From Allacma fusca (lineage: Eukaryota > Arthropoda > Collembola > Symphypleona > Sminthuridae): a DNA stretch of 64,000 nucleotides. A program made the translations under genes and the position numbers. Numbering within the stretch: position 1 is the first letter of the stretch; the number at the start of each line of letters is the position of its first letter. The stretch spans positions 72,155,067-72,219,066 of the forward strand of contig OX359245.1 in assembly GCA_947179485.1 (NCBI GenBank), given 5' to 3'. The notes below the pieces were generated by a model. That model saw only the letters and a list, made by a program, of their open reading frames with translations, was not told the origin of the DNA and searched no databases. This document shows, piece by piece, positions 34,062 to 47,333 of the stretch.

Positions 34062-35024
34062 TAGTGTTTCTTATCGAGACAAAAAAACCGTCCCGACCGT
34101 TCTGTACCGTTCTGCACCGAATGAATTCTTGCGATTCAGGAACCGTTACCGTTCGGATACCCGAAATTATTATCCCAAAACGGCGAAAAATTATTTTTTG
34201 GTCCTGGTATCGATAATAACCCGAAGCCGAATGACCCGATATTGGTTTATCCCGAACAGAGTTTTTCCCGAACCGTTCCGAATCAGTATCGTTAACGAAT
34301 TAAAGTATTTAATCCACAATTTTAAGTATAAGTTCACATTCTGTGTATTCATTGGTTCATACTCAAGTTCACAAACAAAAAACATTTCACACTTTCCACG
34401 CACTATTTTAATCTACAATTAGTGTTAAAAGGTGTTCCAATCAACTTATTTTACACGCCAGAATCCTCGTGTTTTGACCCAGCCATACTTTCAAATAATA
34501 CTTTGGTACCTATAATAAGTTGGACCTGGTTTCGTAATTGGTTTCCTGTCTTTCGACATCCAATATTATTTTTGTTGGATATTGGGTTTACATGACAAAG
34601 TATAATTTGGTTCATCTTATTTAAAACACTAATTTATGACCCATAAAAAAATACTAGACAATAGGAAGTAAAGAAGAGTTCACATGGGATAGCAAAAATC
34701 TGTGTTGAATGCAAAGCGCACATGGTAGGTAATTAAAACCATGTGCATTCTGGTTTCGAATTTTCTGCTTCACTTTTTCCCCGCCTAGTTGTGTTACGTG
34801 TTCACGGCTATCGGCACGAACACTTTGGTTGCGGTACATTTAGCTTGTCAATCCTTTCCCGATAGGTACTACATTACCGATTTCTATTTCGGTACGGAAT
34901 CCCAAAACGAATACGCTCCGTTGTTATAGGAACTGATTCAGTTTTCTCGTTTCCGTCCAGGTAGTGCAAACGGAACCATTTCGTGGGGATACCGTTAGTA
35001 TTCCCGTCTCGATAAGAAACTCTA
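34062..35024. mobile_element. hAT-like element, TAGTGTTTCTTATCGAGAC termini
   Basis: Termini TAGTGTTTCTTATCGAGAC (34062) and GTCTCGATAAGAAACTCTA (ends 35024) are inverted with one mismatch. Subterminal regions carry ACCGTTC/CCGAA words (34085-34280) and their complements (34860-35000). No exact target duplication; TCTAATAG and TCTAGTAG, which overlap the termini, differ at one base. Confidence 0.65.
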
Positions 35025-35203
35025 GTAGACAAATGCATTTGCCCAAATCAGTGCTCGTCACGCGAACGACTATTTTCAAGTCTAAAGTCAATTTATTGAA
35101 CCTAAAATTTATATCACAGTATCCAGGAATGCTATCCAAGTTTCAAATACCTAAACCCAAACCTTTTATTTCGGTTGCCAACGTTTAAAATTACTGCTAT
35201 TAC

Positions 35204-35727
35204 TAGGGCGTTCTCTGTTCGGGACGGGACGTCCAGAGGTTTTCGGGACGGGACCGTGATCGGGACAGTTTCGGGACAACATTTTTGTCCCCATATTATT
35301 TCGGGACTGAATCGGGACGATTGTTTTTGTCCCGAGGATTTCGGGACGGGACGGAACAATAGATCGGGACAGAAAAATATACATATACAGTTTACTATTG
35401 CTGTAAAAATGAATATGTATGGGAATCGTTCCGTTTAAAATTTGTTATTCTATATATAAATATTTTTTAAAGTAAAATTTCGCTATTATTTGAGGTATTC
35501 TTGTAAAAATAAAGGAATTTGGAGCATTTCATAAGACTGGGATTATAATCTTGCCGTCCCGTCCCGAGGTTTTCGGGACGAGACCGGGATCGGGACAGTT
35601 TCGGGACAAAATATTTGTCCCCATGTAATTTCGGGACTGAATCGGGACGATTTTTTTTGTCCCGAGGATTTCGGGACGGGACAGAATTGCTACCGGGACA
35701 ATAATATTGTCCCCAGTAGAAGCCCTA
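35204..35727. mobile_element. hAT-like GGGAC-word element, second copy
   Basis: Termini TAGGGCGTTCTCTGTTCGGGAC and GTCCCCAGTAGAAGCCCTA. The core, about 35400-35550, matches 11500-11610 closely. Flanks CTGCTATTAC and CTGCTAAC are similar but not identical. Same family as 11327-11759. Confidence 0.75.
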
Positions 35728-35979
35728 CTGCTAACGTTACCTCGAAATACGAATTTATGACCCTTAATAGTTACTTGGAAGTTCCTACGACCATTTCTTT
35801 GAAATAATGTTCTCCCGGATCGGTCTTCAATGACAAAATGAGAACATCAGAAATTCCTCCTCAACAACTTCAATGACGTTTAAACATAATCTTCAACGGT
35901 TAATCTCTCCAACCTTGTCCCGATTCAAATAGATTTTTGTAAATCTCCCTGGGAGTTCTAAATTTCCCGGCTGAATCTT

Positions 35980-37399
35980 CCCGAGTAGAAATTTTGGTCA
36001 GTACACGGTTATTAGTACGTTAAAAATTAACGTCAATTGGTCAGAACAAAGTCCAGTTGTGGCGTCCAGCTGAATACAATATGTCCGCTCTGACAACGAC
36101 AGCTGAACGTCACCACCTTGCGAAAATATAACTATAGAAATAACGTCTGGTTTACGCCAAATACTATCGTTAATGCAACGCAATTTAACCTCCCTGTTCA
36201 CGTGGGTTGAAATATAATTTACTGATTAAATTCCATCCCCAAAAAATAATTAAATAGTTAAAAAGTCATCATTCAAAGTTGTCCGCAGCATTCTTCTATG
36301 CGTATTCCTGATTCCAAATCTCAATTTCTGCCCACCGATCGTCAAAATGAAACCTGAAAATAAGAAATATTTCACTTTTAGATTTAGTTGCAACTTAAAG
36401 AAAGGTACAACAATTAATTATCTGCATCTTTTAAAAACTTACAACTAATTATCATATTTGAGGAAATTATTTGCTTTGAATTCACAATTAAATTATTTAT
36501 TGTTTATTTGTCCTTCTGCATTAGAAACTATTTGCTGGAAAGAATGTTGATTGTTGATATGGTAGGGATATACTTGATAGTGTTGGCGACACACTATCAG
36601 TTATTAAAAATGTTGAAAATTGTCACAAATTGAAACCCTATAATTATTCCAAATAAATATTAGGGTTTCCTACCTTTCAACATTAATAATAGCTAACATT
36701 AAGCGTTGCCTTACAAGTACATACTTCCTTAACCATAATCATTTAAAAATTACTTACCTTTGATAAACAGGGACATATTTAGTATTTACATTCTAATAAT
36801 AACTGTTATCATAAAACTCGTTGCTTCAAATAATACACACGACTTACACTTTGATATAAAATAATAATTTGTTTTGCTAACCTGAAATAATTGACGAAAA
36901 GAAGTAATCTTTGGCTGTTAGAAGTTACAGGCAAGTAACAGATCAGAGCCAAGTCATTTAAAGTTTTGACTATAGTGCGCTCTCGGCCAGTTTGTAAATA
37001 CGCATGTGCCGAGTTTACTATGTTTGACCAAAATTTGACGTTGCATTAACGACCGGGCTTGACGTATGTATGTAATGGGTCTATAGAAAGCAATTGCTAG
37101 GAGGCACTATTATTTACGTCAAGTTTACGTAAATATAACCATTGGTATAGTTGCTGTCGTTATTTGGCCGGGATTTTGCGTTAACTAAACGTCGTGATTG
37201 TTCTATTGATTAACGTTAGGTCCTGATGTTAAAAGAACGTTGTATTTTTGTTGAGAATTGCGATAATATTTGTGATAGTCTCATTGACGTTCCTGGGACA
37301 TCGCATCTGTGACCAAAAATTTGAACTTAGTCAGTTTAACGTCAACTAACGTCAATTCACATTTTCAGACGTAAATCTGACCAGTCATTTCTACTCGGG
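35980..37399. mobile_element. inverted-terminus element with AACGTC/GACGTT words
   Basis: Starts CCCGAGTAGAAATTTTGGTCAG and ends CTGACCAGTCATTTCTACTCGGG: inverted termini of about 23 bp with a short indel. Subterminal AACGTCAA/TTAACGTC words occur at both ends (36020-36200; 37020-37370). I see no 8-bp target duplication, so superfamily is open. Interior is AT-rich without a gene. Confidence 0.6.
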
Positions 37400-38265
37400 T
37401 TATGTTGCTAGCGATTTTCAAAATTCTTGTAGTCAAATATAATTGCCTTACAAGGCGTCAAATCAAAAATATACTAAAATAAGGAAAGTTTGATAATTTC
37501 ACACCACATGACATTAAAGGGTCACACCACTCAAAATTCACCGGGTTTAGACTGACTAACCGATTAAAAAGTCATTCATTCGTCATCGTCAAGAATGATT
37601 GACTGTATGTGTTCTCTGTATTTTATAAATACGCTCAGGGTATATTGCTTGAATGTGATAGTATTCACATATCATGACATACTATCTTCTGTGATGTGTA
37701 ACTGTTTCTTTGAGGGAAAATTATTCAGCTGATCTGTTACTTCTATGTATCACAGTCATTATGCGTATAGGGTGACCATTATCATTGGCCCCTCTTACTC
37801 ATATGACGGAGTGACGTATAAATTATTAGTTTGTCTGTAGTTAGAAAAATTAGTCTCAGGTATTCCAAAATCTTCTTTAGACTTGTCATTTTTTGCGCTC
37901 ACAGCGGGTAATAAACTGAATCAAATGTTAGTTCTTTTGAGTTTGTGCGAAATATTTTGATATCGGAAATCCATAATAGATAAAAATTAATCCCAATGAT
38001 ATTTTCTAAACACACTATGTATTTAAATGCGTACGATAGCAGATTGCATAATTATTCTTAACGGAAACAAAGCATTTGATTTTCTCTTTAATGCATTTTC
38101 TTCTAAGAGAACCTAGTTGAGACCAATTGAATAATTACACCTTCAGGCCATGTACGTTTGCAATTTCAATAAACGAAAAATAGTTTATGCAATGAATCCC
38201 CTGTTTTATAAAATACACTGTATGCAAACAATTTGTTGAAACCCGAAAATGGTTATTTTTGGGGT
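37400..38265. other. intergenic stretch with dispersed repeat
   Basis: 37600-37830 is an inverted relative of 31765-31960. Otherwise no gene seen. Confidence 0.35.
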
Positions 38266-39215
38266 GGCGTCAGAAGAGGTGTGGAAAATACACTCAATTT
38301 ATTATTAAAATACAAATACATTTCCAGAAGCATTAAAATACAAAGATGAAATACAGATACTAGGAACAACTTAATTAAGACGCAAAATAAAATACAAATA
38401 TCCGGAGGAATTTTGTCAAGATACAAAAGAAAACACTTTGCCTCCAACAGAACCAAAAATACGAAATAAAAATGCCGTATTTGAAATCCAAAATACATAG
38501 TGAAAATACTCGCAAATTTATCTCAAAATATATGTCCGAGATGTGACTGTGTTCTCTCAAGCACAGTATTTTGGGCAATTTAAAGAAATAATTAGATATC
38601 CGAAAATCATTCAGGAAACGTAAGGTAACATATGCACGTGATTAGAGTTTAGAGCTGTTCATCTGTGCAGATCAAAGTAAATAATATGACCCTAGATACA
38701 GAATATTTTTGCTTAAAATGAATAATCTTATAACTGCTGGGTAACGTATCACTGCTTTTATGTTGGCGTCACTAAGTTTTTATGGCCTCACATACGTACA
38801 ATGAAATTATTGTTTTTATCCGATAAGTTAGTATTGCAAACAAGCCTAAACCGTTAAAGAATTAGTTTCAAATTGTTTCAAATTAGTGCTTTTATCGTTA
38901 AAATATTTGTTTGAACATGTGATACAGACAACTTTAGCAGTTACCAGGGATATGTACTGTGACATTGTATTTTGTATTTGGAATACGGGATTGATAACGT
39001 TACAAGATAAATAAATAAAAAATATCACAAAGTTCGTTGATCTTGAAAACACGAAATTCAAAATACAGTCGAAATTTTGGTGCCGACAAAATACGAAATA
39101 CAAAATATCTTGAAACATTTACGGCGAGAAAAATACCAAATACAAGATACGGAATGTCTTTCAAATACTAATTTATATACAATATTTTAAAATATTCCAC
39201 ACCTCTGGGCGTCAG
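38266..39215. mobile_element. hAT-like ATTTTGTATTTG-word element (copy A)
   Basis: Element 38274-39207 starts AAGAGGTGTGGAAAATAC (first base changed from C) and ends TATTCCACACCTCTG. Exact flanking octamers GGCGTCAG (38266-38273 and 39208-39215). Most of the length is degenerate ATTTTGTATTTG / CAAAATAC words on both strands. Copy B is at 51398-52282. Confidence 0.9.
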
Positions 39216-40200
39216 CCCCCTAGTAAAATAGCCTTGTCCGTACGTCGGTATGTGTGTCCTTCCGCACGATTACGCACAAACAACTGGCCCGATTTCAATG
39301 AACTTTTTTATGGATATTACTTGTGTCAAAAGTAAAGCTGCGTTTGTATTTGGGTGAAATCGACCGAATAGTTTTTGAGAAATTATTGAAATTTTGCACT
39401 TCAAGAAAATCATTACAGTTTATCTTCAAAACTACTGAATGTATTTCAACGAATGTAATTGTGAATATCGCTTAAGTAGTAGTAGCTGTTGGTCATGTTG
39501 TTGAAATCGGCCTTATAGTTTTTTCGAAAAAATACGTGAAATTTTGAAATTCAAGTCAAACGAATAAAAAATCTCTAAAGCTACTGAATAGATTTCAACG
39601 AAATATGTGGTTGAAACCGATAGTATGGATAGTTTTTTCGAAAAAAAATCGGAAATTTTGAAAAAAGTTTCAAATACATCCTGCTTTGACAGCTATAGCT
39701 GACGCTACTCTGCGCGAAACCACAAATTATTGTGTAGCGATGATTTTTTACCTTCATACGCATGATATAATGTAATCATCGAAAGGGTTACTTGAATTGA
39801 GAAAGGTACTTAAAACAAGTACAAAATTGTTTACTCACTTCTTCATGAAATGCATATTCATTTACACTGTCATTGAATGTTTCAAACCCATTGAACGTAT
39901 ACAGAAATGCGCCAAAATAGTCTGAAATTAAAAATCCCTGGCGTAAAACTGCAATAGAGTAATTATGTCCTCCACGATTACTTTTCGCTACCTTATACAC
40001 GTCAGGGAGTAGCAACATTTCACCCTATCGATTTTCTCATATACCAGGACAACAATGTGAGCTTTTTCGCGTGGATTCATCATTTTGCGCGCCCTTGTAC
40101 GTTCTGTGTGAAATCCGATTGCGTGGAACACCTACCACTTAAATTCCGTGTCGCAGAAATGCACTACACGAGCATAGATCGATCTCACATAAACTTAAAC
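39216..40200. repeat. inverted duplication, left arm
   Basis: About 1 kb matches 51389-50740 and then 49685-49560 in reverse orientation. One strand contains SVNEYAFHEE-type sequence before a good donor (GAAGAA|GTGAGT, minus strand); the other contains TFHPIDFLIYQDNNVSFFAW and WIHHFARP (plus strand, about 40014-40085). The plus-strand frame continues further in the right arm, so it is the likelier coding strand. I do not recognise a family. This arm lacks about 1.05 kb that the right arm has, the junction being at CGCGCCC|TTGTACG (about 40092). Confidence 0.7.
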
Positions 40201-40384
40201 ATACAAACAATTTCAAGTGCTCGAATAGACAGTATGTATTACACGTGTTTAATGATATCTGCGATATTAATTTTTTACAATTTCATGGTAAATTCCAAAA
40301 GAGTATGACACTCAAAAAGAAGAAACTTCATGTTCTAATGTTAGTAAATAGGTAATAGGATTTTGATAAGGCTCCGATTTTCTT

Positions 40385-40485
40385 TCCCAGTATCTGCTTA
40401 ATAGTATTAGTATTAGTACTATAGTACTATTAGTATACTAGTATACTATACTAATACTAGTATACTATACTACTATGTATTAGTA
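40385..40485. repeat. TAGTATACTA-rich palindromic low-complexity run
   Basis: About 100 bp of degenerate AGTATTAGTATACTAGTATACT units that are self-complementary and could extrude a cruciform. Lies just 3' of the MOXD1-like gene. Confidence 0.75.
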
Positions 40486-40530
40486 AAAGTATAAGTACTT
40501 ACATATTTTTACTACATACGTCAATGCCAG

Positions 40531-43500
40531 CTAATTTGTCGTCATGATTGCATCTTTGTCGCAATCATTCTTTGGAATGTATGGTTTGAATTCTGGGTAA
40601 GTAACTACTGTTTGTGGATTCTCAGCCATCAGATCTTGAGGTTGACAAACTTCGATATGATCTCCGAAACGTGTGAGTTTCTGGACTTCAAGCTTTAAGG
40701 TGTCATTCCATGGTATCTCGTAACTTAAAACTTCCGAATAAAGTTTGTTGGCGTATTCAGGTGGTGATGTCACTACGATGTCCCAGGGATCGGACCTTTT
40801 TGAGAGTTAGACATCAAAGTAAAATTTTGCTGTGTGTTCTGCTTAAAACAATCGAATGTTTAATATTTAGAAAACTATTGAAATTTAAAATCACACACTG
40901 GTTTTTGAATCCCTCTATTCCGAGTTTCTTCATCAAGTCTTTTTCGTCAAAATGACTTCCACAATTATCAAGCCTTGACATACGCGGGTAATACATCAAA
41001 AACGCCATGCACATTTCCTGACTTGTGCTCAAACCACCGAGAATAGCCCCAGGGGGAGAAAGGTGTGAAGAATCGTAAGTACACTCTACATACACATATA
41101 TATTGTCGGAATAAATCCGATAGATCTAATATAACAAATAATGTTGATATTATTACCTAAAGTTAAATGATCTCCTTTGTAAATCTCCTGATGTGCCGGT
41201 AATAATCGGTTTTGCTGAAAGTTAAAGTCATAGTTGTTGTCATAGGCCCACCAAGGAAGCTCGATTGCATTTCTAAACTGCCGAAGCTTCATTTTGCGGC
41301 CTGTGAAATGCCCCAAAGAAAAATGCTGTAAAATTCGTATTGTTGTAAAATATTATAATCTTTCAAGTGCTGAAAACAAAAATACGGAATAAATTGTTAT
41401 TTTCGTCAAATAATATTTCTCTTATTTACATGAACCTGCAATTGCTTCTACGAAACTCAGCAAAACAATAATATTCAGAAAATCTATTTATTAACAGACT
41501 TTCTAAGTCAAATTTAATAAAGCAAATTTCTATTGAATAATTTAAAATCTATTATCAGGAAAGTAAAACTGCTAATTTAAAAACGTCATTTCCAAAAAAC
41601 GCAAAAGCAAAATACATTTAGATTTTTTACATAAAATGACATTGCAAAAATCAAGGTTGTAGTCATTTACTGCCCACGAATACTTTCGCTTCCGCTACTG
41701 AAGCTAACTATTCCTCTCTAGATACAATTCACTATCTAGATTTTCAGGACACTCACTTTAACACTAAATTGCTATTAATTGCAAAATTAGTACGAAATTG
41801 AGTGATAGAATGTTCCAATGGGTTTTGCTTATGCGCAAACATTTCCGGCTGGGTTTTTTAAGCCTGAGAAATATTTGGTCTTAAGATATAAAGGTGGGAT
41901 TAGCTATGTAGAATCTTTTAAAAAATGTTTTCGAATGTTTGTTTCAATCTCGATTTCAAAACACAAAGGGGTGAATAGGGACTCCTCGCGTATGACTTAA
42001 ACTGACAAAAATGCATCGGGTGGTAGATTCTTCATTTTTAAAATGTCTACCAGCCAAATGAGAATGAAGAAATAGCGTAAAGACGTTAATTCCTTCTTCG
42101 GGAAGGAGATCCTCAGTACATGTACCGCTGCAATGTCCTGGAATAATATAGTTCGATGTATTGGGTGGAATCATCAATCCAGGTCCAGTCTTTTGGGCAA
42201 TTCGAATTATTCCTGCCTCTTGTTTGCTAACACAAAGGTTCAAATTTTTTCAGCTACATGTGGCAAAACTGTATTAGTGTTTGCTGTACTTCAGAAATCC
42301 GTCTTACCGCAAATTTGTGGTTGTGTAAATTTCAATGCCTGTGTTGAATTTTAAATCGGATAGCTTGCTGGGATTAACGTAATGCACTTCCAATAAAAAG
42401 TACTCTGGCAAACCTAACGCATTTATTGGAATGCCAATATTTTCGGGTAAAATCAATGGCTGGAAAACAGTATCACTTAACATTTCAGGCCTTATAATGA
42501 CATATACTAAATCATATGGTTAATTTGCGCATAAATTGTACTAACGTCTCCACCAACCGCCCAGGCATACAGGTATTTCTTGCAGGTACGTTGCATTTTA
42601 AACATGTCGTTGGGTTTATAACAATGGTCTCCATGCGTCTTTAACATGCGTTCATAAAACTTCTTAAGTTGGTCCGATGATCCAGTACAATGTTGGAGGA
42701 CAAGGTGGTGCGTATAGGTGCGAGCTTCGATGGTCTCCAACTTAACCCGGAACTAAAGTACAATTAATACATGACTATTTAGTCACACTTGTAAAATTTA
42801 CCATTGAAATGAAAACACGTAATTGTAAGTAAAGGATACATATAATCGAAACACTGATTTACTCCAACAATATGTCTCTTGACATCAAAACGTGGGCTTT
42901 TGTGCGCAGTACACCAGTAGACGGTATCTTCTGAAGGCAATTCCATTTTTACATCGATATGCCATTCGTCAGATCTGTTTTGGGTCAATATATATTAAAC
43001 GTATAACAGTAAAATTCTATTGCATGTCATCTCCGACCTAATCAAAAGAATCAAGCAAAATGTAATCGGATAATATTACTCTGTTGAATTCCATTCAGAA
43101 GCAGGAGCGTCCAATATATTAACGGAAGCAGCGCCACGTCTCTGATGGTAGAGGATGTTATCTGAGTTTCCGATGGCCCATATGATTTTTGTCGTGTCAT
43201 TCTGTTTTTAGAGCGCGTACATGTATACAATGAATTTATTATTTAGTCATGCAAAATAAAAGGCCTTATTAGAATTCCTAACTACTATTTCATGTATTTA
43301 TGTATGTAAAACATGTTTTCCAATTCACACAAAAATTCTTTTAAAAAGTATACAGGGGTCGGATTTTTGCAGTAAGCCAATAAGTTTCTTCCTAGGGAAA
43401 AATCATTTTTGGTAGGAAGAATCTCAAAAGGAAGGATTTCTTTTTACGAAAAGAGATTTTGAAATTCGTGTTCCTTTGAATTTACAAGTTTTGTGCATGT

Positions 43501-44383
43501 GTCAGGGGAATACGCTTTGAATACAGGGATTTTTATATTGATTGACTTTTCTAGCAGTGATTTGTTGCTTCGCAGGGAAATAAGTTTGTGAATTCCTTGC
43601 GGACTTTAAATAAGGCAAATTATGAAATAATTTTCCTGGGAGATTTACAAAAATCCAACCCCCCAAAAAATATAAGCACCGACTTACTTATTATCACAAA
43701 TGATTAGAGGAATCTAATTAATGAGCTCGGGAATTTTATTTTCTACTAACAATAATTGATATGAAACTTGTATTGGTGTTTGTCTAATGGTTTAAAATGA
43801 CTGCAAGCTTAAAAATTCTTATCAAATTCTCAACATTTCCGAAAAATATCTTACGTTGATTGAAACATCCTCGTTATCACAGGTGTTAAATACCCGTGTG
43901 ACCTTTAAAGTAGTATGGGTTTCATTTTCAGATGCAGAAAGTAAGGCCCAGTCCTGCCTAGCATCAACAATTGGTGCCTGCTTTCCAATGGCATGATAGT
44001 CCTGCAAAACCAGAAAAAAATTAATCAATACGTAATATGCATTCCACGTTTTGTGTATAGACTGGAAGAGCAAAAAAATGAAGTAATTTTACTTAAATAG
44101 CAGGGAAATGATACTTTACCGCAAAATAAGGCTTTCCATGCTGAATTCCACCAATAATGATGTCCGCGCCCTTCATGCCTCCCGCCGGGGAAATTCCAAA
44201 TCCAACAAACCCTAATGTTTTTGCCGTGATAGTGAAAGTAATGTTTTGGGTCTGAAAATCAGCCCTCCATTCAACGTGATAATCATCATCAAGTATTTTT
44301 AACCTGTTTATATCACATTTAATTCCGGGGCAATGTGCGAAATAAAATATGATGAGAAGCCCATATTGAAGGCATACAGACAT
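40531..44383 (-). CDS. MOXD1-like copper type II ascorbate-dependent monooxygenase
   Basis: Ten exons: 44383-44120, 44001-43855, 43201-43080, 42974-42863, 42752-42546, 42459-42308, 42226-42051, 41300-41157, 41085-40899, 40795-40531. All joins are GT-AG with consistent phases, giving 1776 bp and 591 residues, close to vertebrate MOXD1. Residues 1-20 are a signal peptide. A DOMON domain follows (about 30-175, with FVGFGISPAGGMKGADI and later DTVYWC). The copper monooxygenase N-domain has the HH pair (230-231, THHLVLQHC) and VHY His (310). The C-domain has HSH (389, 391) and the copper-binding Met of EMC (466). All five His and the Met are intact, so it should hydroxylate a small or peptide-like substrate in the secretory pathway; the substrate is unknown. 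Its tail does not obviously encode a membrane anchor. The broken paralogue at 16.4-20.8 kb shares its exon lengths. Confidence 0.95.
43345..43672. mobile_element. MITE in intron 2 of the MOXD1-like gene
   Basis: Element 43353-43664 starts CAGGGGTCGGATTTTTGCAG and ends with ACAAAAATCCAACCCCCC; the flanks AAAGTATA and AAAAAATA agree at 6 of 8. Lies between exon 2 and exon 3, away from splice sites. Same family as 14936-15232. Confidence 0.6.
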
Positions 44384-45569
44384 TTCCGAATCAGTTTTAG
44401 TTCGTGTATAAGAATTAGTCGATTTGCTCGGTATTGATGTTATCCTGCTCGAATTGATTTGACAATGAAACGTAAGCACAGAATGGGAGAAGTGTAAGTT
44501 GTGACAATTATGTATTAAAATCTTCTGGATTTTGTTTAAAAATATAAACATATGTTCAAGAAAATGTACGTACTTTCCCCAGTTGGCTTAAAACTGTGGG
44601 TAGCATAAGTGGTTCGGCTAAACGTTGCACAAAATAAATAATTACTCACATTGAGAATCCCGAAATGATATAAAATCTGAACGACACGTAGCACAAGTTT
44701 TTATTTTATTAAAATGACATCTCCAGCAGCTTAATAGTATGCTTTAAAGTTTACGCTTTGCACGTATTGTATGTATATCCTTGGGAAATGATACGCTAAG
44801 TTTTATTGCTTGAAACAGAAGGTCTTGTTTTGGAATGTGCTTTTCGTTCCCGTGCTTAAACTGGTTGGGAACAAAATAGTCGTTCCCGTGACGAGCACTG
44901 ATTCAGGCAAATACATTTATCCACACTGAAAAGGTTACATTTAAGTGGAATACCTATAAAACGACAAAAGGGTCTGGACGTATTTTAGAATTAAAGCAAT
45001 GTAGCTTACATCTATTGTCTCTTAACGCAAAACAGTTCACATACTTGTATTTTTACCTGTTAATGGAGCATTATTTTTTGTGAAACTGCAATTACATCGT
45101 TTGGCTTTCAACCGAAAATACAACAATACCCTATTACATTTCCACCAAGGGCATGTAGCTTAATAGGTAATTTGTGTTACTCATCAATATGCAATCCTTT
45201 GAGGGATGTATCATACTGTTCTGTAGATACAGTTTCATTTCCGTATGCACTTCAAACTTTACAGACTTGAACAGTATAGTGTTCATATATATGTAGTACA
45301 TACATATACCTGTCACAGATTTTGCCATTTGCTAAGGCAAACATCATAATTTTATTTTGGGAAATCTGATCACGCAATATCTGGAAGTAAGTGATAATTT
45401 TGTTTTGCCAGTCCGAATCTTAAATTAAAGTTCGGACGCATATATGTATGTATTTATTGTGTTTACGAGAAAGCTAATACACAAGTTATATAGATCATAC
45501 GTATTACATATTACAGATACGGTTTTGTAAAAAACGATAAACGCTGCAAGCATTTAACGTTAACTACGT
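44384..45569. other. upstream region of the MOXD1-like gene
   Basis: About 1.2 kb between the MOXD1-like start and the non-LTR element. It should hold the promoter; no motif is clear. The segment near 44840-44900 (CGTTCCCGTG ... CGAGCACTG) resembles the end of a word-repeat element. Confidence 0.35.
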
Positions 45570-45575
45570 TTAGTT

Positions 45576-47100
45576 TCATATTTTACTGACATTAGTTTTG
45601 CAGATTTCGATGAAAAAATCATAAATCTTATTTAATGAGTTTGTTTCTGACGTGCATAGTAATTCCTCAAATACTTTTGTAGGATTCCTCTTACCTAGTA
45701 CAAAGCCCAAACATTTACTGTCTCGGCTTTTGCATGTATATACACTCCATAAATAAGTGTAGGATTGGTTGGTTAGGTCTACCACATCGGGAGCAGACGT
45801 TTTTACCCCTTGTGCATATTACATAGTTCCTAAATCTAATTTCAGCTGCGTCGACATCTAGAAGCCTAATCTGCGCTATAAGCTTCATTTTATAGAAATG
45901 TAGGTCAGACTGTAAGTATAATGGGTACACAGTATATTTAAGTAAGAACTTATACATAGGATTTTGTTTTGAAAACATTATTCTATCTATATCCTTCATA
46001 TATGATTGTAATCGACTTGCTTCAATTATTAATTCAAAGTTTTCCTTTGGCCAACTACTGTTTAATTCGCCCCAAGATGTATTAAATCCTAAAGATTCGA
46101 TTTCATTTATAATCGCCATTATCCAATTCCAAGCTGCTGGATAAACGCTGCTTTTTGCTATTTGAATCATTTTTGAAAGCACCAAATTTGGGTACCTGTT
46201 ACCCACCATATCTAGCATTTTGTGTAAATACATGAGAGAAAATTTAAGAATTGTACAGCTAATGTTACATCGTACACTCCATTCTTATCGAGTGATTTGA
46301 AGTGCGTGGAGACAGCCCTAAACACTTTCTGATGAAGGTTGTCTGTACCGGCTCTAAATCCCCGTCTAGCCCTATGCCCCACACCGCTGCGCAATACAAA
46401 AGATTTGATGTACATAACAACTCAAATAATTTACAAATAGCCTCCCATGAGTTACATCGAGACATTTTAAGTATTCGTGTTCACTACTAATTGGTTTTTC
46501 AGACAATATTCTTCTAGTATTAATAATTTCTGTTTCAAATCGCCAGGACTGTGTGCCAAAATAATAGTATCGTCTGCATACATTAAAACTAGTATTGCTT
46601 ATCTTTCATTTATACTAATACCATATGAACATCTTTTATCAAAGAATGACCCAATGTCCGAAATGAAGAGCGCAAAGAGCATTTCTCCTTGGAGCATAAG
46701 ATCTTATAATCTTACCACTCAGGCCTAACTTGTGTACCTTATTCCATAGCAATTTTTGCGATACAGAATCAAATGCCCTTTTGTGGTCAACAAATATAGC
46801 AAAAACCACCCGCTTCGGGATTCTGATATGTTTATGTACAATTCCTGCCAACGTGAATAATTGATCCATATATGATCTGTTTTTTTGGAAACCTGCTTGC
46901 GATTCAGGAATCACTTGGCAATTGTCAGCCCATCCAATTACTCTATTCAATAAAGCCTGTGTGAACAACTTTGTAATACAGCTCAATAATGATATTCCTC
47001 TGTAATTTGCCGGATCGTCACTACTACCGTTTTTGAAAAGCGTTATAATTTCAATTTCCGACATTTGCGAAGGACATACCCCAGAGTTAATTATTTTATT
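45576..47100 (-). pseudogene. LINE ORF2: reverse transcriptase and C-terminal domain
   Basis: Several frames in succession. 47064-46639 carries fingers/palm motifs: NYRGISLLSCITKLF, QAGFQKNRS and DHKRAFDSV (first catalytic Asp region). The YADD box is at 46580-46569, followed by TIILA, in another frame. 46233-45715 ends with CTRGKNVCSRCGRPNQPILH, the C-terminal Cys/His motif seen in many LINEs. The closing segment 45785-45576 is in yet another frame. At least three frame changes separate these blocks. Confidence 0.88.
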
Positions 47101-47333
47101 GTAAAAATCTAGTAGTGCTTCGTTTTAATTTTCAGGCAGCGTTTTTTAGGAGTCATTAGTGACTCCATCTAATCCTGGGGTTTTACCAGAACTTATTGAT
47201 TTTAGCGTTACTTTTAATTCGTACATAGTTATATCTTCCTCTAAATAAGATTCACTTACGTTGCTGTAATAATTATTATAGCTTTCACGTGCTGGCATTA
47301 CCTTCGCATAGAAACTTTCCCAGGCTTTAATAC

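Noticed and set aside
38253..39118. Hydrophobic minus-strand ORFs resembling membrane proteins
   Set aside because: They translate the ATTTTGTATTTG words of a hAT-like element; the Phe/Ile/Tyr-rich composition is a by-product.
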